From NCBI GenBank assembly GCA_964632945.1, contig CAZWCX010000002.1, forward strand, positions 1 to 64,000: 64,000 bases of DNA, written 5' to 3'. Positions 35,580 through 45,097 of the stretch are shown here, piece after piece; the first letter of the stretch is position 1, and every line of letters starts with the position of its first letter. The translations under genes and the position numbers were made by a program. This DNA comes from CAZWCX01 sp964632945. GTDB taxonomy: Bacteria > Planctomycetota > MHYJ01 > WSZJ01 > CAZWCX01. The notes below the pieces were generated by a model that was not told where the DNA came from, did no database searches, and was given only the letters and a program-made list of their open reading frames with translations.

Positions 35580-37391
35580 CTACGCGGGAAGGCCGGGGGC
35601 TGCAACCGATCCCGGAGGATCCGGGACCGGCGTGTCGTGGAGCGACTGAAGCTCCCAGTAGCGACGGTACAATTCGTTCTCCGCGTGCAACCGGTCATGC
35701 CGCCCCGCGCCGACGATGCGCCCGTTCTCGAGCACGAGAATTCGATTCGCGCGCCGCGCGGTGGCCAACCGGTGGGCGATCACCAAGGTGGTGCGACCGG
35801 TCAGGAGGGCCGAGAGCGCCATTTGCACGACTTCCTCCGATTCCGGATCGAGGGAACTCGTCGCCTCGTCCAGCAGGAGGATCGCAGGATCCTTGAGGAA
35901 GGCCCGGGCGATAGCGATCCGCTGGCGCTGGCCCGCCGAGAGTTTCACGCCGCGTTCCCCCACGATCTCCGCGTAGCCGCGCGGCAGGGCGCGGATGAAT
36001 CCGTCGGCTCCCGCCTGCTCCGCCGCTTTCCGGATCTGCTCGGGGGTCGCATCGAGTCGCCCGTACCGGAGGTTCTCCTCCACCGTACCGCTGAACAGGA
36101 AGATTTCCTGCGGCACGACCGCGATCGCGCGGCGCAGGTCCGCGAGGCGGAGGGCGCGCACGTCCACGCCGTCGATCTCGACCGCCCCCCGGGTTGCGTC
36201 ATGGAAGCGGAGCAGCAACGAAAAGAGCGTGCTCTTCCCCGCCCCGCTGGGACCTACCAGGCCCACCATCTCGCCCGCTTCGACCTCGAAATCGATCTCC
36301 TGGAGGGCGAGTCGGTCGCCGGCCGACGGATAGCGGAAGTCCATGCCGCGAAAGGTCACGCGTCCGGTCGGCCGCCCGAGCGGCCTCGCGTCCGGGGCGT
36401 CCCGGATCGTCGGCACCGTATTGAGCATCTCGAAAACGCGCGCGCTCGCCCCGCGGAGCTCGCGGAAGCCGGCGTACAGGCCCCCGAGCGTGCCGACCGA
36501 ACCGGCGATGGCGAAGGTGTAAAGAAGAAAGGAAGTCAGCTCCCCGGGCGTCAGCTCCTTCCGCAGGATCAGACGCCCGCCATACCAGAGCACCAGCCCG
36601 AACGCGCTGAACCCGGCAAAATTCATCAGGCCGACGAAGGCCCCCACCACCCGCGCATTGCGGAGCTGCAGACCCAGCAGCGCGGCGACCCGTTCCCCGT
36701 AGCGGAGCGATTCGTGCCCCTGCCGGTCGAACGCCTGGACGGTGCGCACTCCGGCGAGCACCTCCTCCGCCACCGACGAGGTTTCGGCCAGCCGATCCTG
36801 AACCTCGGTGGAGAGGCGTTCCACCCGCGACCCGTACGCCACGGCGAGGAGGACGACCGGAGGCACCACGGCGAGGGCCACCACGGTCAGCTTGGTGTGG
36901 AGAATGAGGAGAAGGACCAGGGTCCCCGCGAACGTGAAGACGGCCTGGATGCCGTTGGGAATCTGCTCGGAGAGGGAGCCTTGCAGGACCGCCAGGTCGG
37001 TGCCGAGCCGGGAAAGGAGTTCGCCGACCCGGCGGGACTCATAGAAGTCGGGGGAGAGGTCGACCAGGTGGCGGAAGAGACGCGTGCGCAGGTCGTGCAG
37101 CATGCGGGCGCCGGTCGAGCGCACGAGGTAGAGTTCGGCATAGCCGAGCAGCCCGAGGACGGCGAACAGGCCGATCAGGGACAGGACGATGGTGTTGAGC
37201 CGCTCCAGGCTCTGCTCGAGGAGGGCGGCATCGACGACCATTCCGGCGATGCGGGGGGCGATCAGCCCGGCCCCGGCGCCGAGGAGCATCACGCCGGTGG
37301 CGAGGAGGAGCCGGGCAAGGTACGGGCGCGCCACGCCGTAGAGTTGACCCAACCGGGGGCGGGGCGGCTCGGGGACGGGATCGGGCTGCAT
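35580..37391 (-). CDS. ABC exporter half-transporter (MsbA/MdlB type)
   Basis: A fused transmembrane-ATPase chain of 603 residues. Six membrane segments occupy about 25-310. The nucleotide-binding domain has Walker A GPSGAGKST, Q-loop VVPQEIFLF, signature LSAGQRQR, Walker B ILLLDEATSSLD and the H-loop IAHRL. The C motif is LSAGQ rather than the commoner LSGGQ. It should work as a homodimer exporting lipid, drug or peptide; the substrate cannot be read from sequence. ATG 37391 lies 10 bases after a TTGACT-N18-TGGAAT element and has no ribosome-binding site, suggesting leaderless translation. Confidence 0.94.
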   Translation of the reverse strand: MQPDPVPEPPRPRLGQLYGVARPYLARLLLATGVMLLGAGAGLIAPRIAGMVVDAALLEQSLERLNTIVLSLIGLFAVLGLLGYAELYLVRSTGARMLHDLRTRLFRHLVDLSPDFYESRRVGELLSRLGTDLAVLQGSLSEQIPNGIQAVFTFAGTLVLLLILHTKLTVVALAVVPPVVLLAVAYGSRVERLSTEVQDRLAETSSVAEEVLAGVRTVQAFDRQGHESLRYGERVAALLGLQLRNARVVGAFVGLMNFAGFSAFGLVLWYGGRLILRKELTPGELTSFLLYTFAIAGSVGTLGGLYAGFRELRGASARVFEMLNTVPTIRDAPDARPLGRPTGRVTFRGMDFRYPSAGDRLALQEIDFEVEAGEMVGLVGPSGAGKSTLFSLLLRFHDATRGAVEIDGVDVRALRLADLRRAIAVVPQEIFLFSGTVEENLRYGRLDATPEQIRKAAEQAGADGFIRALPRGYAEIVGERGVKLSAGQRQRIAIARAFLKDPAILLLDEATSSLDPESEEVVQMALSALLTGRTTLVIAHRLATARRANRILVLENGRIVGAGRHDRLHAENELYRRYWELQSLHDTPVPDPPGSVAAPGLPA

Positions 37392-37401
37392 GAGGGCGGA
37401 G

Positions 37402-37431
37402 ATTCCAGGGGGCCATGCGGGGTGGAGTCAA
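37402..37431 (-). promoter_or_regulatory. Possible promoter of the ABC exporter (leaderless arrangement)
   Basis: TTGACT (37431-37426), 18 bases, TGGAAT (37407-37402) on the minus strand. The start codon follows 10 bases after the -10 element. The -10 is imperfect, but the -35 and the spacing match the other promoters here. Confidence 0.4.
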
Positions 37432-37466
37432 CGCAGAATCGGGGTCGGCGGGTCCATTCGAACGGC

Positions 37467-37964
37467 CTACGGCGGCGATCCCGGCCTTCCCGGGGTGGGG
37501 ACCGAGCCCGGCGGCACCGTGCGCTGGATGCGCGCATGCTCCTCGCTGGACACGATCCGTCCGGTGTCGATCAGGAGGATCATCTCCTCGCCGATCCGCA
37601 CGACGCCGCGGAAGTATTCGGCCAGGGCCGCCGCCATCGCCGCGGCGGGCGGCTGGACTTCGGAGTCGTTCACGCGGACGATCTGATGGACTTCGTCCAC
37701 GAGCAGCCCGACGGTGTCGTTGCCGAGGGTGGTCAGGACGATGCGCGTCCGGTCCGTCGGTTCCGCCGCGGCGACTCCGAAGCGCGCGCGGACGGAAATG
37801 ACGGGAACGATGTGACCGCGCCAGTGAATGACTCCGGCCAGGTACTCGGGCGCGGCGGGGAGTCGGTGGATCGGGGTGCGCGGGAGCACCTCGACGACGG
37901 AGAGGATGTCGACGCCGAGTCGCATGTCGTGCACGCGAAAGGTGATCAGGCGAATTTGCGGCAT
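37467..37964 (-). CDS. cheW: CheW chemotaxis coupling protein (distal copy)
   Basis: The product is 165 residues, a single CheW/SH3-like coupling domain: LITFRVHDMRLGVDILSVVEV, then YLAGVIHWRGHIVPVISVRARFG and NDTVGLLVDEVHQIVRV, all standard. A Pro-rich tail ends the chain (VPPGSVPTPGRPGSPP). It links receptors to CheA in the chemosensory array. It is the last gene of the minus-strand chemosensory operon, 10 bp after cheB. A second, more divergent CheW lies at the operon head, so the array may use two couplers or one may compete with the other. Confidence 0.93.
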   Translation of the reverse strand: MPQIRLITFRVHDMRLGVDILSVVEVLPRTPIHRLPAAPEYLAGVIHWRGHIVPVISVRARFGVAAAEPTDRTRIVLTTLGNDTVGLLVDEVHQIVRVNDSEVQPPAAAMAAALAEYFRGVVRIGEEMILLIDTGRIVSSEEHARIQRTVPPGSVPTPGRPGSPP

Positions 37965-37974
37965 GACGGATATC

Positions 37975-39021
37975 CTATTGAGTGCGGCGGGCTTGCCGGA
38001 GGTGTCGATCGGTGCGCCGGATCCCGCGCTCGAGTTCCCGCGCGAGGGCGTCCAGCGGCACGACTTGATCGGCGACGCCGAGGTCGGCGGCGGCCTTGGG
38101 CATGGCGGCCATGACGCTGGAGGCTTCGTCCTGGGCCAGTGTCCGTCCGCCGGCGCGCCGGACGGCGCGCAACCCGAGGATGCCGTCGCGGCCCATGCCG
38201 GTGAGCAGGAGACCGATGACCCCCTCGCCGCAGGAGCGCGCGGCGGAGATCATCGCCAGATCGATGGACGGCACGAAGCGGGCGCGCGGATTCGGGGCGA
38301 AGAGGTGGAGTCGCCCGCGCGGTGCGAACTCCACGTGACACCCACCGGGCACGAGGATGACCCGTCCCGGTACGGGAACGTCGCCGGCGGTCGCCTCCCG
38401 CACGGTCATGGGGGCCGTCCGGTCGAGACTCTCCGCCAGGGCGGGCGTGAATCCGGCGGGCATATGCTGCACCACAATGATCGTGGCGGGGAGGTCCCCG
38501 GGAAGGCCGGAGAGAAGCGCCTGGAGCGTGGAGGGCCCCCCGGTGGATACCCCGATGATTACGAGGGGCGGATCGGCCGGCGCCGGAGCCGGGCGTCGCA
38601 GGGTGGCCGTGCGGGCGGGAGCCCGTCCCCGGAAGGCCCGCTCGATCCGCTCCAGGACGTCGCTCTCCCGGCGGAGACGGAGGGGATCGGCCTGCGCGCC
38701 CGCCGGGGACTCGGCGAAATCCGTAGCCCCTTCGCCGAGCGCCTCGATCACGACTTCCGGCCCGCCGCACACATAGTCCGCCATCACCAGGATGGGCAAG
38801 GTCACGGCCGAGCGCGCCTCCGCCGTCGCCCGCTTCGCCTCGTGCCCGAGTCGGTCGGCATCGAGCAGGAGCAGGTCGGGGCGATCGGCCAGAATCTGAT
38901 CCCGCAGCGGGCGGTCGGACCGCGATTCGGCGAGTTCGACCCGCGCGCGCCAGCCCGGAATCCCTTCCAGGGACCGGATGGTTGCCGGCTCGGCGCGGTG
39001 CAGCAGGACGCGACGCTTCAT
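37975..39021 (-). CDS. cheB: CheB-type methylesterase with degenerate receiver
   Basis: A protein of 348 residues. The C-terminal methylesterase/deamidase domain (about 152-340) is complete: Ser159 in GVSTGGPS, His186 in VVQHMPAGFT and Asp279 in LLTGMGRDG. It removes methyl groups from receptor glutamates. The N-terminal receiver (1-115) keeps an Asp at 54 (LLLLDADRLG), but the acidic pair (VLLHRAEPA instead of VLVVDDS) and the conserved Lys (DFAESPAG) are lost. CheA phosphorylation is therefore unlikely to control it; it may be constitutive or regulated by docking. It starts 4 bp after the cheA stop. Confidence 0.94.
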   Translation of the reverse strand: MKRRVLLHRAEPATIRSLEGIPGWRARVELAESRSDRPLRDQILADRPDLLLLDADRLGHEAKRATAEARSAVTLPILVMADYVCGGPEVVIEALGEGATDFAESPAGAQADPLRLRRESDVLERIERAFRGRAPARTATLRRPAPAPADPPLVIIGVSTGGPSTLQALLSGLPGDLPATIIVVQHMPAGFTPALAESLDRTAPMTVREATAGDVPVPGRVILVPGGCHVEFAPRGRLHLFAPNPRARFVPSIDLAMISAARSCGEGVIGLLLTGMGRDGILGLRAVRRAGGRTLAQDEASSVMAAMPKAAADLGVADQVVPLDALARELERGIRRTDRHLRQARRTQ

Positions 39022-39025
39022 CGAC

Positions 39026-41731
39026 TCACAGGCGCAGGTTGTTGCGGATCAGGTTCAGGAAGGTTTCGCGGTTGAAGGGTTTCACCAGGTAGTCGTCCGC
39101 CCCCGCATCGAAGCCGCGGATGCGATCCATCTTCTCCGCCTTCGTCGAGACGAGGAGGATCGGCGTGTGCCGGTATTGGGGCAGCTTGCGCAGACTCTTG
39201 ACCAGTTCGTACCCGTCCATGTGCGGCATGTTGATGTCGCTGCTGACCAGGTCGAAGGTCTGATGCTGGGCGATCTCGAGGCCCTGCTGTCCGTCCTCCG
39301 CCTCGACGACCTGATACCCCGCGTCCAGGAGGTACTCCTTCATCTTTGCGCGGATCGACTTGGAGTCCTCGACCAGCAGGACGGACACCTTGGCGGGCGC
39401 CTCCGCCTCTTCTTCCGGCCCCACGGGGTCGGGGTCGGCGGGAGAGAGTTCCTGCCGCTTCCGGCCGGACGAGGACGATTCCACGTATTCGAGGATGTCG
39501 TACGGGTCGAGGATCAGAACGGCCCGTCCGTCCCCGAGGATCGTGGACCCCAGGGTGCAGCGGACGGAGCGCAGCAGGGCCCCCAGGCTCTTGATCACGA
39601 TCTCCTGCCGGCCGAGAAGCCGGTCGACCGCGATCCCGAGTCGGCGCCGTTCGTCCCCGATCACCACGAGCGGCACCGAGAGGCGTTCCTCCCAGGCGGT
39701 GCCCTCGATTCCGAGGATGTCGTCCAGCCAGCGGAGGAAGAGCGTCTCCCCGCGGCAATTGATCATCTGCCGGTTCCCGACCGTCCTGATATCGCGCGGT
39801 TCGATCGTGATCATCTCGCGGACGGACGTGAGCGGCACCGCGAAAACTTCGTTGTTCTTCATGACCAGAATGGCGTTGATGATCGCCAGGGTCAGGGGCA
39901 GGCGCACTCGGACGCAGGTTCCCGTGCCGACGCCGGTTTCCACGAAGATGGATCCCTTGAGCGTGGCGATGGCGTCCCGGACCACGTCCATGCCGACGCC
40001 GCGGCCCGACAGGTCGGTGATGGACGACGCCGTCGAGAAGCCGGGTTTGAAGATGAGGTCGATCGCCTGGGCATCCGTCAGCGCCGCGGCTTCCTCCGGG
40101 CGCAGGATGCCCCGGTCGATCGCCACTTTGCGGACCCGGACCGGATCGATGCCGCGCCCGTCGTCCCGGACCTCGATGTGGACGTCCCCGCCCTTGTGAT
40201 CGGCGGAAAGCAGGATCGTCCCGATGGCGGGCTTCCCGGCCCGCTTCCGTTCCTCCGGGCTCTCGATGCCGTGGTCCAGGGAGTTGCGCACGATGTGCAT
40301 GAGCGGCTCGCTGATCATGTCGACGAGCAGCTTGTCGAGCTCCGTCTCGCTGCCCGACATGGCGACCTCCACCTCCTTGCCGAGTTTCCGGCACTGGTCC
40401 CGGACCATGCGCGGGAACTTGCTGAACAGTTGGGAGATGGGCACCATGCGGACCTTCATGACCTCGTTCTGGAGCTGTTCCGAGATGAACCCCATGTGGT
40501 CCAGGGACTCCTCGAGTTCGCGGATGAGTTCTTCGAAGGCGCGACTGACGCGGTCGAGGTCGTCGCGGAGGTCGGACACCCGGTCGCGCAGGTCGGTATG
40601 GGCGAGGTTCGGCCGGAAGCGCTCGACCATGTCCGCGACCTCCTGGCGGACGCGGGTCCAGTCCGGGCGGTCGGAGGCGGCAAGGGAGTGTTTCCAGATC
40701 AGGGAGTCGATCTCGGAGGAGAGCGCGGAGATGCGCTGCTCTTCGCCTCGAGTGCGACCGGTGGCTTCGAGCTCGTCCTTGACGCGGAGGAGCTCCCCGC
40801 GCAGCGTGTGGAGGTTTCGCATGGACGACGAGAAGCGGGTCTTGCCGATCACCAGTTCGCCGACCTGGTTCATCAGGGCATCGAGCTTGTTGAGGCCCAC
40901 GCGCAGGATGCGGTCCTCCGGGCGGTGGGCGACCAGGGTCTCCTGGGCCGGCGCGGTTGCGGAGCGGCTGCCGTCGGCGGCGGGCGCGGCGAGCGGGAGG
41001 GGGGCGGCGCGCGAACCGTCGTGCGGAACCGGATCGGCGGCCCCCGCGGCCGGGGCCGCCGAGGCGCGGGTTTGCGGCGGCGGCGGGGGAGCGGGTGGGG
41101 CCCCGACCGGCGCGCGGGGGGCGGGTGCCGTCGGTCCGGGCAGGGAAGGGGATTCCGCATTCACCGGCGCGGGGGAGACGGGGGGAGCCGTCGCCGGCGG
41201 CGGCGGAGTCGTGTTCGGGGCGGGGGGAGGGGCCTCGACGCGGGGAGGATCGGCCGGCGGCCGTGCGGGCGCGCCCTCGTCCTGCCGACGGTTCCGCTCC
41301 TGGACCAGCAATTCCAGGATCGGAGTGATGTCCGTGGCGACCGGCGTGCGTGCCTGCATGTGCGGCAGGATCCCCTCGCGGATCGTATCGACGGACTTGA
41401 GCAGGACGTCGATCAGCGGGGCATTCGGCTCGCGCTTCCCCTTGCGGAGTTCTTCGAGCAGATTCTCCATCTCGCGGGCGATCATCGTGAGCTTGTTGAT
41501 CACGATGACGTGCGACAGCCCTTTCAGGTTGTGCGCGGCGCGAAAGCAGCGATTGACGATGTCGCTCGAAGCGCCGCCCTTTTCCATCGTGAGCAGGTCG
41601 CGGCTGAGAATCTCGAGGTTTTCGCCGGTCTCGTCGACGACCGAGCCCAGGAGGTCGGCGAACTCACCGGGGTTCCAGGCTTCGACTTCGCGCGCCTGGC
41701 GGCGTGCGGTGTCATCCAGGGAGTGGCTCAT
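39026..41731 (-). CDS. cheA: CheA histidine kinase fused to a C-terminal receiver
   Basis: A hybrid CheA of 901 residues. The Hpt domain is at ~20-130 with phospho-acceptor His67 (FRAAHNLKG). A Pro/Ala linker of about 100 residues follows, then the dimerisation helices, the kinase domain with N box HIVRNSLDHGIE, G boxes DDGRGID and GRGVGMDVV, a CheW-like regulatory domain, and a receiver at ~780-900 with the acceptor Asp in DLVSSDINMPHMDG and Lys in YLVKPFN. There is no obvious P2 domain. Such CheA-CheY fusions are common in type-IV-pilus and alternative-function chemosensory systems. ATG 41731 overlaps the cheR stop (ATGA). Confidence 0.96.
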   Translation of the reverse strand: MSHSLDDTARRQAREVEAWNPGEFADLLGSVVDETGENLEILSRDLLTMEKGGASSDIVNRCFRAAHNLKGLSHVIVINKLTMIAREMENLLEELRKGKREPNAPLIDVLLKSVDTIREGILPHMQARTPVATDITPILELLVQERNRRQDEGAPARPPADPPRVEAPPPAPNTTPPPPATAPPVSPAPVNAESPSLPGPTAPAPRAPVGAPPAPPPPPQTRASAAPAAGAADPVPHDGSRAAPLPLAAPAADGSRSATAPAQETLVAHRPEDRILRVGLNKLDALMNQVGELVIGKTRFSSSMRNLHTLRGELLRVKDELEATGRTRGEEQRISALSSEIDSLIWKHSLAASDRPDWTRVRQEVADMVERFRPNLAHTDLRDRVSDLRDDLDRVSRAFEELIRELEESLDHMGFISEQLQNEVMKVRMVPISQLFSKFPRMVRDQCRKLGKEVEVAMSGSETELDKLLVDMISEPLMHIVRNSLDHGIESPEERKRAGKPAIGTILLSADHKGGDVHIEVRDDGRGIDPVRVRKVAIDRGILRPEEAAALTDAQAIDLIFKPGFSTASSITDLSGRGVGMDVVRDAIATLKGSIFVETGVGTGTCVRVRLPLTLAIINAILVMKNNEVFAVPLTSVREMITIEPRDIRTVGNRQMINCRGETLFLRWLDDILGIEGTAWEERLSVPLVVIGDERRRLGIAVDRLLGRQEIVIKSLGALLRSVRCTLGSTILGDGRAVLILDPYDILEYVESSSSGRKRQELSPADPDPVGPEEEAEAPAKVSVLLVEDSKSIRAKMKEYLLDAGYQVVEAEDGQQGLEIAQHQTFDLVSSDINMPHMDGYELVKSLRKLPQYRHTPILLVSTKAEKMDRIRGFDAGADDYLVKPFNRETFLNLIRNNLRL

Positions 41732-43020
41732 CGCTCCAGCGCCTCCCGGGCCCGCGGCACCGAATCGTGCACCTCCAGGTTCGCGCGCGCGCCTTCCCGG
41801 TCGAGCCAGCGGCGCACGGAGGGCGTTGCGGAGACGAAGCAGGGTCGTCCGCCCTGTTCCTGGACGAAGCGCGCCGCGCGGCAGAGCAGGCGCAGCCCGG
41901 CGGCGTCGAGAAACGAGACGCGCGACAAGTCGAAGATCACGCTGGTCGGCCGACCCGGCTCGAGATTCGCGAGATCCCGGCGGAGCGCCTCCTGGAGGCG
42001 GTCGGCGTGGGCGTCGTCGACGGAGCCTTCGAGGGCGAGGACGAGGATGTCCGGCGTTCGGGGGGACGGCATCGCCTCGCCGCGCCGTCCGAGGGGTCGC
42101 CAATGTCCGGAGCCGACCGGAGAGGGGAGCGTGACCGGGGTCAACCGCCGCGGGACGCGAATCTCGCCGCGCGAAGCCGGGCGCGCGCTCTGCGGAGCGC
42201 GGCGCCGGAAGGCGAAGGTGCGATCGTACCAGACGCGTTCGAACAGGTCCGCGAAGTCGCTCAGCGTTTCGCTCGGGCCGACGAAGATCACGCCGTCCGC
42301 GCTGAGCGCCCGGTGCGCGGCCCGCACCACGGCCGACCTCACCTCGGGCGGAAAGTAGATCAGGACGTTGCGGCAGATCAGCACGTCGACGTCCGTCGGA
42401 AACGGGTCCCCGGTCAGGTTGTGCAGCCGGAACTGCACGCGGGAGCGCACTTCCTCCCGGACGCGCGAGCCCTGCCCGTCCGGCACGAAGTACCGCGCGA
42501 GGAGTTCCGGCGGGACCGTTCGCAAGACCCGGCCGGAGTAGATCCCCGAGCGCGCCTCTTCCAGCGCCCGTCCGCTGATGTCGGAAGCCAGCAGGGTGAA
42601 GCGATCCGCGGCTTCGCTTTCCAGGAGCGTGATGGCCGTCGAATACGCCTCCGGCCCGGTCGCGCACCCGGCGCTCCAGACCGACAGAGGACGTCCCGAC
42701 TTCTGGAACGTCGGCCGTTCCCGCAGCGCCGGGACCACCCGATCGCGCAGCGCGGCGAAGTGCGCCGGGGTGCGGAAGAAGAACGTCTCCTGGACGAGCA
42801 CCCCCTCGACCAGCTCGCGAAACTCCCCGCCGGTATCGGTCTCGATCCGTTCCAGATAGTCCGCGGGGCGGGACGCGCCCGCGGCGGCCATTCGTTCGGC
42901 CAGATGCCGTTCCAGCGAGGGACGCTGCTCCGCGCGCAGCACGAACCCGCAGCGGTCGTGCACCAGTCGCGCGATCCGCTCGAATTGCGCGTCGGTCAGG
43001 CTAGCCCGTGGACCGCTCAT
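41728..43020 (-). CDS. cheR: CheR methyltransferase fused to a STAS domain
   Basis: A chain of 430 residues. Residues 1-280 are a complete CheR: helical N-domain, QETFFFR, SAM-binding VWSAGCATGPEAYS (about 114-127), and the FRLHNLTGDPF and DVLICRNVLIYF segments. It methylates receptor glutamates with SAM. After a ~45-residue linker, residues ~325-425 form a STAS/anti-sigma-antagonist-like domain (LVLALEGSVDD, SRVSFLDAAGLRLL). The phosphorylatable Ser of STAS proteins (D-S-S-G) is Ala here (Asp372-Ala-Ala-Gly), so it is probably a binding module. The first residues overlap the mcp gene by 20 bp. Confidence 0.93.
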   Translation of the reverse strand: MSGPRASLTDAQFERIARLVHDRCGFVLRAEQRPSLERHLAERMAAAGASRPADYLERIETDTGGEFRELVEGVLVQETFFFRTPAHFAALRDRVVPALRERPTFQKSGRPLSVWSAGCATGPEAYSTAITLLESEAADRFTLLASDISGRALEEARSGIYSGRVLRTVPPELLARYFVPDGQGSRVREEVRSRVQFRLHNLTGDPFPTDVDVLICRNVLIYFPPEVRSAVVRAAHRALSADGVIFVGPSETLSDFADLFERVWYDRTFAFRRRAPQSARPASRGEIRVPRRLTPVTLPSPVGSGHWRPLGRRGEAMPSPRTPDILVLALEGSVDDAHADRLQEALRRDLANLEPGRPTSVIFDLSRVSFLDAAGLRLLCRAARFVQEQGGRPCFVSATPSVRRWLDREGARANLEVHDSVPRAREALER

Positions 43021-44326
43021 TGGCCGCCCCGCTCGTGCCGGTCAGCACCTTGAACTGCTTGGCGCGCGACTCCAGACCCACCGCCAGGTCGCGCAGGTTG
43101 TTCCCTTGTCGCACCGCCTCGTCGGTCGCCTTCACCGTTTCCTTGGCGATGGTCAGGATCTCTCCCATGATGCTGCTCATCTCGTCCGAAACCTTGGTCT
43201 GCTCCTCCACCGCATGCGCCGTCTCCTGCACGAGATCGACGATCTCCAGGAAGTTCCGACCGGTTTCGTTGACCAATTGCGCTCCGCTCTCCACCTCCCG
43301 GGTACCGCCCTTCATCGAGTTCACCGACTCGACCGTGCGCTCGCGGATCCGCGTGATCAATTCTTCGATCTCCTTCGCCGAACGGCTCACCCGGTCGGCG
43401 AGCTTGCTCACCTCGTCGGCGACCACGGCGAACCCCTTGCCGTGCTCGCCGGCCCGTGCCGCCTCGATCGCCGCGTTGAGCGCGAGCAGCGACGTCTGGT
43501 CGCTGATCTGCGTGATCACGCCCACGATCTTGCCGATCTCCTTGCTGCTTTCCCCCAGTTCCTTGATCTTTTCCGCCGACTCCTCGACGGTCTGCCGGAT
43601 CCGGCCCATGTTCTCGACCACGCGATTCACCGACTCGCCCCCTTTGCGCGCCGTGGTCGCCGCCGTCCGCGCGTTGCCGGCGACCTGCTGGATCGAAGTG
43701 TGCAGTTCGGTGACCGCGGCGGTGGCGTCCTCGATGTGCTTCGCCTGATTCTGGGCCCCGCGCGACATTTCCTCGGACGTGGTCAGCAGCTCTCCGGAGG
43801 AGGAGCCGACCTGCAGGCTCGCCTCCTGCAGGCGCAGCACCAGGTCGGCGATCCGGTCCATCATCTGATTGAACGCGCGCGCGACTTGCGCGACCTCGTC
43901 CTTGCCCCGGACCGGAACGCGCACGCGTAGGTCCCAATCGCGATCCACCAGGGAAACCGTACGGTGGAGTTCCCGCAGCGGCTGCACGATCAGGAGCGAC
44001 ATGGCGTACGTGATGAGCAGCACGGCGAACACGATCCCCACGATCGAGATGATGTTGTCGGCCTTGAAGTCCGCGACGGCCTCCTCCGCTTTCTTCTTGG
44101 CCGTCTCGACTTCGGTCCGTGCCTTGTCCAGATTGTCTCCGGCCGCCAGGGCCTTGACGTTTCGCAGGCCGTCCTCCTGGGACCCCAGCATTCCCTTGGC
44201 ATGGTACGCGAACCTCACGTACCAGAAGACGTTGATCAGGACGGTCACGGCGAACACCAGGGCGACGTACTTGGCCGAGATGCTCCGCCAGCGCGATACG
44301 TCGGCGGGTCTTCGATCACCGTCCAT
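43001..44326 (-). CDS. Methyl-accepting chemotaxis protein
   Basis: A receptor of 441 residues. Transmembrane segments lie at ~20-42 and ~92-113, with only ~50 residues of charged helix between them, so there is no proper ligand-binding domain. A HAMP domain follows, then the signalling coiled coil with the conserved tip ISDQTSLLALNAAIEAARAG and GFAVVADEVSKLADRV. It probably senses membrane state or a partner protein. The gene overlaps cheR by 20 bp and lies 227 bp after the proximal cheW. ATG 44326 fits the position of the first membrane segment. Confidence 0.95.
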   Translation of the reverse strand: MDGDRRPADVSRWRSISAKYVALVFAVTVLINVFWYVRFAYHAKGMLGSQEDGLRNVKALAAGDNLDKARTEVETAKKKAEEAVADFKADNIISIVGIVFAVLLITYAMSLLIVQPLRELHRTVSLVDRDWDLRVRVPVRGKDEVAQVARAFNQMMDRIADLVLRLQEASLQVGSSSGELLTTSEEMSRGAQNQAKHIEDATAAVTELHTSIQQVAGNARTAATTARKGGESVNRVVENMGRIRQTVEESAEKIKELGESSKEIGKIVGVITQISDQTSLLALNAAIEAARAGEHGKGFAVVADEVSKLADRVSRSAKEIEELITRIRERTVESVNSMKGGTREVESGAQLVNETGRNFLEIVDLVQETAHAVEEQTKVSDEMSSIMGEILTIAKETVKATDEAVRQGNNLRDLAVGLESRAKQFKVLTGTSGAANERSTG

Positions 44327-44553
44327 CCGTGCAGCCTCCCCCCTCGCTGGGGCCCCGTGCGGGGCCCGGACCTTCGCCTCGCGGACGGGGGCGCGTCCGC
44401 CGCACCCATCCGCAGGCTACTGCAGCGGGGCGGGACACCTCCCGCGGCCGCTGCTTCACCCATCGATCCCGCTGGACTCTCCCAGAGATCCGATGCCGTT
44501 TTCCGTCGCCGCGCTTCCGCGGAGGCACGGTCCCTTCGTGCTGCCCGCCCGGA

Positions 44554-44991
44554 TCAGCGGTACGCCAGCAGCGCGTTCGCATCCAGGATCCGCCCCGGAT
44601 CCAGGAGGGCGATCGGGCCTTCGGGCGTGTGCAGGATTCCGGTGACGAAATCGCCCATCTCCCCGATCTGGGAGTCCATGGGCGCAGGGTTCGAATCAAG
44701 GAGACGGATGCCCCGAATGGAGTCGACGAGGATCGCCCCGTCGAGGGCCTGGGTGCCCAGGACGATCAAACGGGTACTCTTCCCGCGGGAGGACCGCCCG
44801 ATTCCCAACATGGCGGCGGCATCGAGAACCGCCACGATTCGGCCACGCAGATTGATGATGCCGGCCACCCAGCCCGGCGTGTGAAATACCTTCGTGATCG
44901 GGCAGAGGGGGACGACCTCCTGCACCAGCGGGAGCGGAAAGGCGAAGACCTGCCGCGCCAGCTCGAAGCAGAGGATGCGTTGCGCGTCCAA
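44554..44991 (-). CDS. cheW: CheW-like coupling protein (proximal copy)
   Basis: A CheW domain of 145 residues: ILCFELARQVFAFPLPLVQE, TPGWVAGIINLRGRIVAVLD, then DGAILVDSIRGIRLL and GILHTPEGPIALLDPGRIL. I chose TTG 44991 because it has a GGGAGG ribosome-binding site 5 bases upstream and gives the usual CheW length. The frame extends to a TTG at 45087, which would lie only ~4 bases after the predicted transcription start. The gene heads the chemosensory operon and is expressed from the TTGACA-N18-TATCAT promoter at 45098-45127. It differs enough from the distal CheW to suggest separate interactions. Confidence 0.9.
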   Translation of the reverse strand: MDAQRILCFELARQVFAFPLPLVQEVVPLCPITKVFHTPGWVAGIINLRGRIVAVLDAAAMLGIGRSSRGKSTRLIVLGTQALDGAILVDSIRGIRLLDSNPAPMDSQIGEMGDFVTGILHTPEGPIALLDPGRILDANALLAYR

Positions 44992-45097
44992 GGGGGCCTC
45001 CCGCCGGACCGATGGGGCAACCGCGCGGTCGCCGGTGGAACGCGCCCGGTCGGCCCGGAGCCCGGGCGAGGTCGCATGCGGGCGCAAACCGGGCGGG

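Noticed and set aside
44327..44553. Possible extra small gene between mcp and the proximal cheW
   Set aside because: Only Arg/Pro-rich chance frames without ribosome-binding sites.
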